Part shown: one piece after another, positions 15,098-23,543 of the stretch
Layout of the letters: the number at the start of each line of letters is the position of its first letter
Position numbering within the stretch: the stretch's first letter is position 1
Origin: Crossiella sp. CA-258035
GTDB lineage: Bacteria; Actinomycetota; Actinomycetes; Mycobacteriales; Pseudonocardiaceae
Direction: 5' to 3'
Length of the DNA stretch: 64,000 nt
NCBI RefSeq assembly: GCF_030064675.1
Contig: NZ_CP116413.1
Span: 5,736,001-5,800,000 of the forward strand
Program-made: the position numbers and the translations under genes
Notes under the pieces: model-generated
Told to the model about the DNA's origin: nothing
Databases searched by the model: none
Seen by the model: only the letters and a program-made list of their open reading frames with translations

Positions 15098-15260
15098 GTG
15101 TTGGCCGTTGTCGTACGGGGTGTTGGCCGAACTGGTACGCCCTCCGGCCAACACACCGTCCACAACGGCCAACACACCGTCCGTATCGGCCAACGCTGTG
15201 TACGACAACGGCCAACACGGCGGAATCGTCGGGGCGATTTCGCTGTGTTGGCCGTTTTTT
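15098..15260. repeat. GTGTTGGCC inverted-repeat array, copy B (inverted relative to copy A)
   Basis: Two right-facing cores (15098, 15120) are followed by inverted cores ending at 15154, 15175 and 15218, a degenerate one near 15188-15196, and a last right-facing core at 15245-15253. The reverse complement matches copy A unit by unit. It gives the same first unit, GTGTTGGCCGTTGTCGTACA, the same GTTGTGGACGGT unit, and a near-identical central hairpin containing GGAGGGCGT. It fills the gap between the convergent P450 (stop 15076) and the last PKS gene (stop 15267). Confidence 0.9.
15207..15260 (+). terminator. Intrinsic terminator formed by the end of array B
   Basis: AACGGCCAACAC (15207-15218) pairs perfectly with GTGTTGGCCGTT (15245-15256), giving a 12-bp stem followed by a run of T (15255-15260). 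The 26-base loop contains a small AATCG/CGATT stem. The polarity suits termination of the P450 transcript before it enters the PKS gene. Confidence 0.7.
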
Positions 15261-15266
15261 GTTGGC

Positions 15267-18200
15267 TCAGGTGAGTGAGGCCAGCCATTCCTCGACCATC
15301 TGGGCGACCTTTCCGGAGTCCTCCTTCGCCAGCGAGAAGTGGTCGGCGTCGATGGTGCGGACCTCGTCCGCGGGCACCAGCGTCGGCGGCAGGTCCGCGA
15401 CGTTGCCGTCCATGTCCTTGGTGCAGCGCAGCAGCAGGCTCGGCACGGTGGACTCCAGCAGGTCCGCCCCGGCCAGCTTGCTGAACCAGTGCGCCATGGC
15501 CGAGAGCCGGGCCGCGCTCAGCGGGATCGCCGAGGAGCCGATCTTGTCCAGGTAGAACTGGGTCATCCCGCCCATGCCGCCGGTGTCGCTGCCGTCGTTG
15601 CGCACGCTGAGGGTGTCCAGCATGGCCACGCCCTCGGGCCTGATGCCCCACACCTGTTCCAGCACCCCGGCCGCGCCGAGTGCGATCGAGCCGCCGGAGG
15701 AATGGCCCAGCAGCAGGAACGGCTGGCCCTCGCTGGCCTCCAGCACGCTCTCGGCCACGGTGCGGATCGCGGTGTCGCCGTCGGCGGGCAGTGGCTCGTC
15801 CTCGGCGAAGCCCATCAGCGGCAGGGCGACCACCCGGCGGCGGCCGCGGAAGTGCGCGGCGATCCTGGCGTACTGGTGCACGCCGCCGGTGATCACCGGG
15901 GAGCTGATGCAGATGATCGTGGGCGAGTCGGGGCCGTCGGCGAGCAGGGTGGCCGGGGACAGCGTGGTCAGCTCGGCCGGGCTGTCGAAGCCGGGGCGCA
16001 GCGCGGCGACCGCCTTGAGCAGGGTGAGCCCGCCCTGGGCGTTGCCGCTGTGGATGGCGTCGGCGAAGAGCCGTTCCACCGTCTCGCCGCCGCCCCCGCC
16101 ACCGGCCTGCGCGGGCGCGCTGCCCGCGGCCACCGAGTCGGCCAGTTCCGCGCGCAGCCGCTGGGCCAGCGCGGCCGGGGTCTTGGTGTCGAAGACGACC
16201 GTGGAGGCCAGCCGCAGCCCGGTGGCGTCGGCCAGCTTGTTGCGCAGCTCCACCGCGATCAGCGAGTCGAAGCCGGACTCCAGGAAGCCGCGTTCGGGGT
16301 CCAGCGCGCCGCGGTCGTGGTGGCCGAGCAGCGCGGCGGCGTGCGTGAGGACCAGCTCGCGCACCAGCTCCTCCTGCTCGGTGGCGCCCAGGCCGCGGAA
16401 CTTCTCCCGCAGCCCGGAGGTGACCACCGCGCCACCGGAGGCCGCCGAGCGGCGGCCGCCCTGCACGATGCCGCGCAGCAGGGCCGGGACCACCGCGCCC
16501 TGGCCGGCCGCGCGCCTGCCCACCTTGATCGGGATGACCAGCGGTTCGTCCGAGCCGCTGGCGGTGTCGAACATGGCCAGGCCCTGTTCGGTGGTGATCT
16601 CGGGCAGGCCGGCGGAGTCGATCCGGCGGACCTGGCCCTCGTCCAGCCTGCCGGTGAGCTCGCTGCGCTCGGCCCACAGGGTCCAGGCCAGCGAGCTGCC
16701 GGGCAGGCCGAGGTCGCGGCGGTGCGCGGCCAGGGTGTCCAGGAAGACGTTGGCCGCGGCGTAGTTGGCCTGACCTGGGCTGCCGGTGACCCCGGCGACC
16801 GAGGAGAACAGGGTGAACGCGGTCAGCGGGTGCTCGCGGGTGAGCTCGTGCAGGTGCCAGGCGGCGTCCACCTTGGGCCGCAGCACGGTGCGCAGCCGCT
16901 GCCGGTCGAGCTTGGTGATCACGCCGTCGTCCAGCACGCCCGCGGTGTGCACCACGGCGGTCAGCGGGTGCGCGGCCGGGATCGCGGCCAGCACGGCGGC
17001 CAGCGCGTCCCGGTCGGTGATGTCCGCGGCCACCAGGTCGACCTCGGCTCCGGCCTCGGTCAGCTCCTGGCGCAGCTGTTCCGCGCCGGGGGCGTCCGGG
17101 CCGCGGCGGCTGAGCAGCAGCAGGCGGCGGGCGCCGTGCTCGGTGACCAGGTGCCTGCTCAGCGCGGCGCCGAGGGTGCCGGTGCCGCCGGTGATCAGCA
17201 CGGTGCCCTCGGGGTCGAGGCCGCCGGGCAGGGTGAGCACCACCTTGCCGGTGTGCCGGGCGAGGCTGACGTGCCGGAAGGCGTCCCTGGCCCGGCGCAC
17301 GTCCCAGCGGGTGACCGGCAGCGGGCGCAGCTCGTCGGCGGCGAACTTGGCCAGCAGCTCGTGGAGCAGGCGCTGGATCTCGGCCGGGTCGAGCGTGCCC
17401 AGGTCGACCGCGCGGTACCAGGCGCCGTCGAGGGTGTCGGCGGTGCGGATGTCGGTCTTGCCCAGCTCCACGAACCGGCCGCCGTCGGCGAGCAGCCGCA
17501 GGGAGGCGTCGGCGAACTCGCCGGCGAGGGAGTTGAGCACCACGTCCACGCCGCGGCCGCCGGTGACCGCGCCGAACGCGGCGGCGAAGGCGGTGTCCCT
17601 GGAGGAGGCGATGTGGTCCGCGGCCACGCCGAGCTCGCGCAGCAGGGCGTGCTTGCCCGGGCTCGCGGTGGCGAAGACCTCCGCGCCGAACAGCCGGGCG
17701 AGCTGGATGGCGGCCATGCCCACGCCGCCGGTGCCCGCGTGCACCAGCACCGACTGGCCCGCGCGCAGCTCGGCCACCTCGGCCAGGCAGTGGTAGGCGG
17801 TGAGGAAGGCGATCGGCACGGCGGCCGCGACCTCGTCGGTCCACTCGGCCGGGGTCGGCGCGAGCAGGCGCTCATCGGCGACCACCTGGGGGCCGAAGCC
17901 GCCACGGACCACACCGAAGACCCGGTCGCCGACCCGCAGGCCGTCGACCTCGGGGCCGGTCTCGGTCACCACGCCCGCGACCTCCGCGCCGAGCGGTTCC
18001 TGCTCGCCGGGGTAGGTGCCGAGGGCCTTGAGCACGTCGCTGAAGTTGACGCCCGCGGCGCGCACGCGCACCCGGACCTCGCGCCCGGTCAGCTCGCGTT
18101 CGGCTTCGGGGCTGGGGGCCAGGGTGAGCGCGTCCAGGCTGCCGGGGTTGGCGGTGTCCAGTCGCCAGGCGCCGGCCGGGGGCAGCAGGCCGGGGCCGGA

Positions 18201-21200
18201 GGCCAGGGTGGCCAGGCGGCCGAGGCGGACCGCGCCGTCGCGGACGAGCACCTGGGTCTCGCCGCCGTCGAGCAGGCCGGGCAGGGCGGGCACCGTGGTG
18301 GTGGAGCTGTCCTCGGTGTCCAGGTCAGCGAGCAGGAACCGGCCGGGGTGCTCGGACTGGGCGGAGCGCACCAGGCCGTGCACGGCGGCCGCGCCCAGGT
18401 CGGTGACCGGGTCCTCCGGGCCGCCGGAGACCGCGCCGCAGGTCACGAACAGCACCCTGGCGCGGGCCAGCGCGGCGTCGCCGGTGAGCTGCTGGATGAT
18501 CTCCAGGGTGTGCGCGGTCAGCTCGTGCGCGGCGGCCACCGGGTCGGCGCCACCGGCCAGCTGCACCACGAGCACGTCCGGCACGGTGGTGTCCCCGCCC
18601 GCGGCGAGCTCGGCGATGGAGCTGACGTAGCTGGTGGCCCGGCCGCCGATCAGGTCGATGGCCGAGGCGAGGCCGAAGACGTCGCCGCCGACGATCGCCC
18701 AGCGGGCGCCCGAGGTGGGCCGCAGGTCGCCGGTGTGCGGGGTCCAGTCCAGCCGGAACAGCGAGGCCTGCTCGTCCCTGGCCACCGGGGCGGCCGCGGC
18801 GGCCCCGACCGAGCGCAGGGCAAGCGAGCCGACGGTGAGCACGGCCGCGCCGGTGACGTCGGTGGCCGACAGCGTGACCGTGTCCGCCCCGGTCTCGGCC
18901 AGCCGCACCCGCAGGTGTGACGCGCCGGCGGCGTGCAGGGTGACCTCGGCCCAGGTGAAGGGCAGCAGCATGCTGCCGGCTTCCGGGTTGAGCACGAAGG
19001 AGATCGGGTGCAGCGCGGCGTCCAGCAGCGCGGGGTGCACGCCGAAGGAACCGGCTTCTTCCTCCGCTCCGGGCAGTTCGACCTCGGCGAAGACCTCGCC
19101 GTCGCCGAGCCACACCGCGCGCAGGCCCTGGAAGGCCGGGCCGAACTCGCGGTTGGCGTAGAACCCTTGCAGGTCAACGGGTTGCGCCCCGGCGGGCGGC
19201 CAGTCCGGGGTTGACTCGGGTTCGGCGACCGGTCGCGGGCCGAGCACACCGGTGGCGTGCTGGGTCCAGCTCGCGTCCTCCTGACCGGCCGGCCGGGAGT
19301 ACACGCCCAGCTCGCGCCTGCCGGTCTCGTCGGGCGCGCGGAGGACGAGCTGCACGGTGGTGGTGCCGTTGGCGGCGAGCACCAGCGGGACCGCGAGGTT
19401 CAGCTCCTCCACCGCGGGGCAGCCCACCAGGTCTCCCCCGCGCACCGCCAGTTCCAGGAAACCGGTGCCGGGGAACAGGATCAGCCCACCGGCCACGTGG
19501 TCGGCCAGCCACGGGTGCGCGGCCAGCGAGATCCGGCCGACGCACACCACCTGCTCGCTGTCGGCGTGCTCGACCACCGCGTCCAGCCACGGGTGGTCGG
19601 CGCGGCCGAGTCCGGCGGCGGTCACGTCCACCGCGGTGCTGCCCGGTCGCGGCCAGTGCCGCTCGCGCTGGAAAGCGTAGGTGGGCAAGGAGATCCGCCT
19701 GCCGCCGGGCAGGGCCGGGGTCCAGTCCACGGCCAGGCCGCGCACGTGCGCCTCGGCCAGCGCGGTGAGCAGCCGCCGCCTGCCGCCGTCCTCGCGGCGC
19801 AGGGTGGCCAGGGTGATCACCGCTTCGCCGGTGTCCTCGCCGATCTCGGCCACCGCGTGCGCGAGCACCGGGTGCGCGCTGATCTCGACGAAGGTGCGGA
19901 AGCCCTCGGCCAGCAGCTGCCGGATGGCGGGGTCGAACCTGACCTCGTCGCGCAGGTTGCGGAACCAGTGCTCGGCGGTGAAGTCCGCGCCGCGCACCCA
20001 GTCGCCGGTGGCCGGGGAGAACAGCGGGATCTCCGGCGCGGCGGGGGTGACGTCCTTCAGCTCGGCGAGCAGCTCCTCGCGGATGGTCTCCACCTGGGCG
20101 GAGTGCGAGGCGTAGTCCACCGGGATGCGCTTGGCCTTGATGTCCTTGGCGTTGAGGGAGTCCACCAGCGCCTGCACCGCGTCAACCTCGCCGGAAACCA
20201 CCACCGAGCGCGGCCCGTTGACCGCGGCCACCTGCACGCCGTCCCCGATCAGCTGGCGAACTTCGTTGGCGGGCAACGGGATCGCGGCCATGGTGCCCAG
20301 TCCGGACAGCCGCCGCGCGATGGCCGCGCTGCGCAAGGCAACGATCTTCGCCGCGGTGGCCAGGTCGAGCGCGCCCGCGATGACGGAGGCGGCCAACTCG
20401 CCCTGGGAGTGCCCAAGTACGGCGTCCGGCCGCACCCCGTGCTGCTGCCAGACCGCGGCCAGCGCGACCATGACCGCGAAGGAGGCGGGCTGCACCACGT
20501 CGACCCGCTCCAGCGTGCCCTCGGGGCCGTGCCCACGCAGCACCTCGGTCAGCGACCAGTCCACGTGCGGGGCCAGTGCCGCCGCGCATTCGGCGATCCG
20601 CTCGGCGAACACCGGCGACTCGTCCAGCAGCGCACCGCCCATGCCGATCCACTGCGCGCCCTGCCCGGGGAAGACGAAGGCGATCCGGCCCGGTTTGCCC
20701 GCGGATCCGGTGACCACAGCGGGATTCGGGGTCTCCTCGGTGATCGCCCGCAGGCCGTCGGCGAGTTCTTCCGCCGCACCGACCATCACCGCGCGGTACT
20801 CGAACCGGCTGCGGGTGGCGGCCAGCGAGTAGCCGATGTCGACCGGCTCGCCGGGGTGGTCGAGCAGGCGTTCTGCCTGTGCCCGCAAGGCTTTCTGGCT
20901 GCGCCCGGACAGCACCCACGGCACCGTCGCCGGCACCTCGCGCGGCTGCTCGTCCTCGGTTTCCCCGGCGGGGCCTTGCTCCAGCACGATGTGCGCGTTG
21001 GTTCCGCTGATGCCGAAGGAAGAAACCCCGGCGCGGCGCGGTCGTCCGGCATCCGGCCACGGGGTCTGCTCGGTCAGCAGCCGGACCTGGCCCGCGGTCC
21101 AGTCGATGTGCGGGGATGGCCGGTCCACGTGCAGGGTCTGGGGCAGCACGCCGTGCCGCATCGCCATGACCATCTTGATGATCCCGGCGACCCCGGCGGC

Positions 21201-22337
21201 GGCCTGGGTGTGGCCCAGGTTGGACTTCACCGAGCCCAGCCACAGCGGCGTCTCCCGCTCCTGGCCGTAGGCGGCCAGCAGTGCCTCCGCCTCGATCGGG
21301 TCGCCCAGCTTGGTGCCGGTGCCGTGCGCCTCCACCGCGTCCACGTCGGCGGGGGTGAGTCCGGCCGAGGCCAGCGCGGCCCGGATGACCCGCTGCTGGG
21401 ACGGTCCGTTCGGCGCGGTCAGCCCGTTGGACGCGCCATCGGAGTTCACCGCGGAACCGCGCACCAGAGCCAAGATCTGATGTCCGTTGCGGCGCGCGTC
21501 GGCCAGCGTCTCCACCAGCAGCAGGCCGACGCCCTCGGACCAGCCGGTGCCGTCCGCGCCCTCGGCGAATGCCTTGCACAGCCCGTCAGGGGCCAGCCCG
21601 CCCTGCCGGGTGAACCCGGCGAAGCCCATCGCGGTGGACATCACGGTCACCCCACCGGCCAGCGCCAGCGAACACTCCCCCGACCGCACGGCCTGCGCCG
21701 CCGAGTGCAGCGCCACCAGCGAGGAAGAGCAAGCGGTGTCGATGGTGACGGCCGGGCCTTCCAGCCCGAAGACGTAGGCGATCCGCCCGGACACCACACT
21801 CGCGGCCAGCCCGGTCCCCGCGTGCCCGGCCACGTCCTCACCACTGCGCAGCACCAGCTCGGAGTAGTCCTGCCCGTTGGTGCCCACGAACACGCCGGTC
21901 TTGCTGCCGCGCAACGCGTGCGGGTCCAGCCCGGCCCGCTCGAAGGTCTCCCAGGCGGTCTCCAGCAACAGCCGCTGCTGCGGGTCCATCGCCAGCGCTT
22001 CCCGGGGCGAGATGCCGAAGAAGGAGGCGTCGAAGTCGGCCACGTCGCGCAGGAACCCGCCGACCTCGGTGGCGCTGTGGCCCTCCCCGTCCCCGCTGAG
22101 CACCCGCAGGTCCCAGCCGCGGTCAGCAGGGAACGGCGACATCACGTCCGCGCCCTCGGCGAGCACTCCCCACAGCTCCTCCGGCGAGGACACCCCGCCG
22201 GGGAACCGGCAGGCCATCCCCACGATGGCCACCGGCTCCTGCCGCCCGCTCTCCAGCTCCTCCAGCCGTCGCCGGGTCTCGTGCAGGTCTGCGGTTACCC
22301 ACTTGAGGTAGTCGACGAGCTTGCTGTCGTCCGGCAT
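15267..22337 (-). CDS. Type I modular PKS, final module with thioesterase: KS-AT-DH-ER-KR-ACP-TE (2356 aa)
   Basis: The last extension enzyme of the assembly line. The start is ATG at 22337: [20 protein letters not shown] is the standard N-terminal docking helix, with GGAAGG upstream. KS Cys is in DTACSSS (about residue 201), with EAHGTGT and [11 protein letters not shown] His motifs. AT has GHSQGE and YASH (about 743), predicting methylmalonyl-CoA. DH has HxxxGxxxxP ([10 protein letters not shown], about 945). ER has the Rossmann loop [11 protein letters not shown] (about 1537) and a Tyr in GTYPG, which may indicate a 2S methyl centre. KR has TGGTGTLG and LDD (B-type). ACP Ser lies in GFDSL (about 2023). 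TE has GHSSGG (about 2213) and a late His in DADHFSL. All domains look intact. It should add a fully reduced propionate unit and release the chain, probably as a macrolactone. Confidence 0.95.
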   Translation of the reverse strand: MPDDSKLVDYLKWVTADLHETRRRLEELESGRQEPVAIVGMACRFPGGVSSPEELWGVLAEGADVMSPFPADRGWDLRVLSGDGEGHSATEVGGFLRDVADFDASFFGISPREALAMDPQQRLLLETAWETFERAGLDPHALRGSKTGVFVGTNGQDYSELVLRSGEDVAGHAGTGLAASVVSGRIAYVFGLEGPAVTIDTACSSSLVALHSAAQAVRSGECSLALAGGVTVMSTAMGFAGFTRQGGLAPDGLCKAFAEGADGTGWSEGVGLLLVETLADARRNGHQILALVRGSAVNSDGASNGLTAPNGPSQQRVIRAALASAGLTPADVDAVEAHGTGTKLGDPIEAEALLAAYGQERETPLWLGSVKSNLGHTQAAAGVAGIIKMVMAMRHGVLPQTLHVDRPSPHIDWTAGQVRLLTEQTPWPDAGRPRRAGVSSFGISGTNAHIVLEQGPAGETEDEQPREVPATVPWVLSGRSQKALRAQAERLLDHPGEPVDIGYSLAATRSRFEYRAVMVGAAEELADGLRAITEETPNPAVVTGSAGKPGRIAFVFPGQGAQWIGMGGALLDESPVFAERIAECAAALAPHVDWSLTEVLRGHGPEGTLERVDVVQPASFAVMVALAAVWQQHGVRPDAVLGHSQGELAASVIAGALDLATAAKIVALRSAAIARRLSGLGTMAAIPLPANEVRQLIGDGVQVAAVNGPRSVVVSGEVDAVQALVDSLNAKDIKAKRIPVDYASHSAQVETIREELLAELKDVTPAAPEIPLFSPATGDWVRGADFTAEHWFRNLRDEVRFDPAIRQLLAEGFRTFVEISAHPVLAHAVAEIGEDTGEAVITLATLRREDGGRRRLLTALAEAHVRGLAVDWTPALPGGRRISLPTYAFQRERHWPRPGSTAVDVTAAGLGRADHPWLDAVVEHADSEQVVCVGRISLAAHPWLADHVAGGLILFPGTGFLELAVRGGDLVGCPAVEELNLAVPLVLAANGTTTVQLVLRAPDETGRRELGVYSRPAGQEDASWTQHATGVLGPRPVAEPESTPDWPPAGAQPVDLQGFYANREFGPAFQGLRAVWLGDGEVFAEVELPGAEEEAGSFGVHPALLDAALHPISFVLNPEAGSMLLPFTWAEVTLHAAGASHLRVRLAETGADTVTLSATDVTGAAVLTVGSLALRSVGAAAAAPVARDEQASLFRLDWTPHTGDLRPTSGARWAIVGGDVFGLASAIDLIGGRATSYVSSIAELAAGGDTTVPDVLVVQLAGGADPVAAAHELTAHTLEIIQQLTGDAALARARVLFVTCGAVSGGPEDPVTDLGAAAVHGLVRSAQSEHPGRFLLADLDTEDSSTTTVPALPGLLDGGETQVLVRDGAVRLGRLATLASGPGLLPPAGAWRLDTANPGSLDALTLAPSPEAERELTGREVRVRVRAAGVNFSDVLKALGTYPGEQEPLGAEVAGVVTETGPEVDGLRVGDRVFGVVRGGFGPQVVADERLLAPTPAEWTDEVAAAVPIAFLTAYHCLAEVAELRAGQSVLVHAGTGGVGMAAIQLARLFGAEVFATASPGKHALLRELGVAADHIASSRDTAFAAAFGAVTGGRGVDVVLNSLAGEFADASLRLLADGGRFVELGKTDIRTADTLDGAWYRAVDLGTLDPAEIQRLLHELLAKFAADELRPLPVTRWDVRRARDAFRHVSLARHTGKVVLTLPGGLDPEGTVLITGGTGTLGAALSRHLVTEHGARRLLLLSRRGPDAPGAEQLRQELTEAGAEVDLVAADITDRDALAAVLAAIPAAHPLTAVVHTAGVLDDGVITKLDRQRLRTVLRPKVDAAWHLHELTREHPLTAFTLFSSVAGVTGSPGQANYAAANVFLDTLAAHRRDLGLPGSSLAWTLWAERSELTGRLDEGQVRRIDSAGLPEITTEQGLAMFDTASGSDEPLVIPIKVGRRAAGQGAVVPALLRGIVQGGRRSAASGGAVVTSGLREKFRGLGATEQEELVRELVLTHAAALLGHHDRGALDPERGFLESGFDSLIAVELRNKLADATGLRLASTVVFDTKTPAALAQRLRAELADSVAAGSAPAQAGGGGGGETVERLFADAIHSGNAQGGLTLLKAVAALRPGFDSPAELTTLSPATLLADGPDSPTIICISSPVITGGVHQYARIAAHFRGRRRVVALPLMGFAEDEPLPADGDTAIRTVAESVLEASEGQPFLLLGHSSGGSIALGAAGVLEQVWGIRPEGVAMLDTLSVRNDGSDTGGMGGMTQFYLDKIGSSAIPLSAARLSAMAHWFSKLAGADLLESTVPSLLLRCTKDMDGNVADLPPTLVPADEVRTIDADHFSLAKEDSGKVAQMVEEWLASLT
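15270..22245 (-). other. PKS module I: KS-AT(methylmalonyl)-DH-ER-KR-ACP-TE
   Basis: Approximate minus-strand landmarks: KS Cys 21735, AT YASH 20110, DH His 19495, ER nucleotide loop 17725, KR nucleotide loop 17200, ACP Ser 16265, TE Ser 15700. It sets C1 to C3 of the product: carboxyl, 2-methyl, and a CH2 at C3. Confidence 0.9.
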
Positions 22338-22401
22338 ATGGCTTCGACCCTTCCCGTGGCACCAGCCTGGCCAGTCTTGGCGTGATGCCCCCGGAAAATC
22401 C

Positions 22402-22959
22402 TTAGTGCCTCGGCTGGCGTCCGCCGAACTGCCAGTTGTGCACCTCGACGTCGGCATACCGCTCGACCGAGAGCACCCCGCGCGCCGCCGCCGCGTCCGC
22501 CGCCCTGACCAGCGCCGCCGTGCCCAGCCACTGTTCCCCGTCATCGGCGAGCAGCGGCCCGTACGCGATCAACTGCTCCCGGTCCGCAGGCACGGCGAGG
22601 TCCACCGGCTCCCCCGCGCCCAGCCCGAGGACCAGGTAGCGGTTGCCGCCGGTGCGGCCGCCGGGGAAGTCCCACATGGTGCGGCCCAGCGTGTTGCGCC
22701 ACCGCCGCAGCAGCACGTCCCGGTACGCCCCGGCCTGGTAGCCGGGCTCGTCGAAGGCGAAGGCGCGGGCGGCGGCGGGGTCAGGCAGGACGAGGACGTG
22801 CACGCTGCCGGTGGGGATCCCGTCGAGCATGGTGGGGCCGCGGGCGATCATCTCCGCGGCATACCGGTCCATGTACGACAGGTGCTGTTCCAGCAGTTCC
22901 TGGCGCAGGGTCAGCGAACCGGGACGATCACGGTGGTAGCAGAAGAATTCCACCGGCAC
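22402..22959 (-). CDS. YciI-like dimeric alpha/beta-barrel protein in the PKS cluster (185 aa)
   Basis: The N-terminal about 95 residues ([20 protein letters not shown], then [20 protein letters not shown]) match the YciI family. [17 protein letters not shown] corresponds to the HxxY/H region and [20 protein letters not shown] to the conserved second half. The second half ([20 protein letters not shown], then [17 protein letters not shown]) looks like a degenerate second copy of the same fold. YciI-type proteins are small enzymes or binding proteins with few known reactions. The start is GTG at 22959. It ends 64 bp before the last PKS gene on the same strand, so both may share a transcript. 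A role in tailoring or cyclisation is possible but unproven. Confidence 0.7.
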   Translation of the reverse strand: MPVEFFCYHRDRPGSLTLRQELLEQHLSYMDRYAAEMIARGPTMLDGIPTGSVHVLVLPDPAAARAFAFDEPGYQAGAYRDVLLRRWRNTLGRTMWDFPGGRTGGNRYLVLGLGAGEPVDLAVPADREQLIAYGPLLADDGEQWLGTAALVRAADAAAARGVLSVERYADVEVHNWQFGGRQPRH

Positions 22960-22987
22960 AGTATCGGTCAGGCCGGTGCACGGGCGA

Positions 22988-23020
22988 CGGCGGATTCGCC
23001 ACCTGGTGACGAATCCGCCG
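22988..23020 (-). terminator. Hairpin after the small secreted protein gene
   Basis: A perfect 11-bp inverted repeat, CGGCGGATTCG (22988-22998) and CGAATCCGCCG (23010-23020), with an 11-base loop. It lies 34 bp after the stop of the secreted protein gene and 28 bp before the YciI-like start, so it probably separates the two. No U tract is present. Confidence 0.55.
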
Positions 23021-23054
23021 TGTTCAGTGGCCGCGGCGGGTCACCGCGGCGCGG

Positions 23055-23438
23055 TCACGGGGTGCAGGGGTTGACGAACCGGCCACCGGAGTACATCGCG
23101 GCCGGGTAGTTGAGCCAGCTGTGCGCCCGCACGCAGCGCCGTTCCGGCCCGCCACCGACCCGGTACATCTCCACCGTGTAGCCGATGTCCGCGCAGTTGT
23201 AGGCGGCCCAGCCCACGATGGGCGGGTTGTAGCTCATCACGTAGCGGTTCACCCCGCACAGCGGCGGGGCCAGCGGCTGGGCCTCCGTGGCCCGCGCCGC
23301 TCCCCTGACCGGCTCAGCCGCAACCGCTCCCGGCGTGAACCCGGCCAGACCACCAACGATGAGCGCCGCGCCCACCGCCATCTTCGCCAAACGTCGCAAC
23401 TTCTTCTCGCCTTCGTCCAGGACTCTTCGTCGGTTCAT
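23055..23438 (-). CDS. Small secreted protein of unknown function (127 aa, four Cys in the mature part)
   Basis: The N-terminus is basic (MNRRRVLDEGEKKLRRLAKM), followed by a hydrophobic signal segment (AVGAALIVGGLAGF) and a likely cleavage site after AVAA near residue 41. The mature chain of about 85 residues has Cys in LCGVN, YNCAD, RCVRA and NPCTP, probably forming two disulfides, and many aromatic residues. The pattern of an early CG, a central C, then a WLNYP stretch and a C-terminal Cys recalls small secreted proteins annotated as DUF6355 near natural-product clusters. That assignment is only tentative. It is divergent from the SARP gene, whose SARP-box promoter begins 16 bp beyond this start, so the two may be co-regulated. 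Confidence 0.6.
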   Translation of the reverse strand: MNRRRVLDEGEKKLRRLAKMAVGAALIVGGLAGFTPGAVAAEPVRGAARATEAQPLAPPLCGVNRYVMSYNPPIVGWAAYNCADIGYTVEMYRVGGGPERRCVRAHSWLNYPAAMYSGGRFVNPCTP

Positions 23439-23453
23439 GTCTAACCGGACGGG

Positions 23454-23496
23454 CTTGCCCGAACCTTGTACGGATCTTGCACACGCTCATTAGCAT
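23454..23496 (+). promoter_or_regulatory. SARP-box promoter: three 11-bp-spaced heptamers plus -10
   Basis: Direct heptamers CTTGCCC (23454-23460), CTTGTAC (23465-23471) and CTTGCAC (23476-23482) repeat with an exact 11-bp period. A -10-like TAGCAT (23491-23496) follows the last heptamer after exactly 8 bp. This is the textbook layout of SARP-activated promoters, and it lies directly upstream of a SARP gene (GTG 23544), suggesting autoregulation. Confidence 0.65.
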
Positions 23497-23543
23497 CTGG
23501 GGCAACGGGCAGGTGGGGGCTCGCGACTGGGGTGGGGGCACGG

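Noticed and set aside
10764-15218. Short Arg/Cys/Trp-rich peptides encoded across the repeat arrays
   Set aside because: The 21-bp unit keeps several frames open on both strands, so open frames arise by chance. There is no ribosome site and no family similarity.
22338-22544. Start of the last PKS at 22544
   Set aside because: The extension overlaps the YciI-like gene in another frame and has no PKS features. [14 protein letters not shown] at 22337 is the standard docking start.
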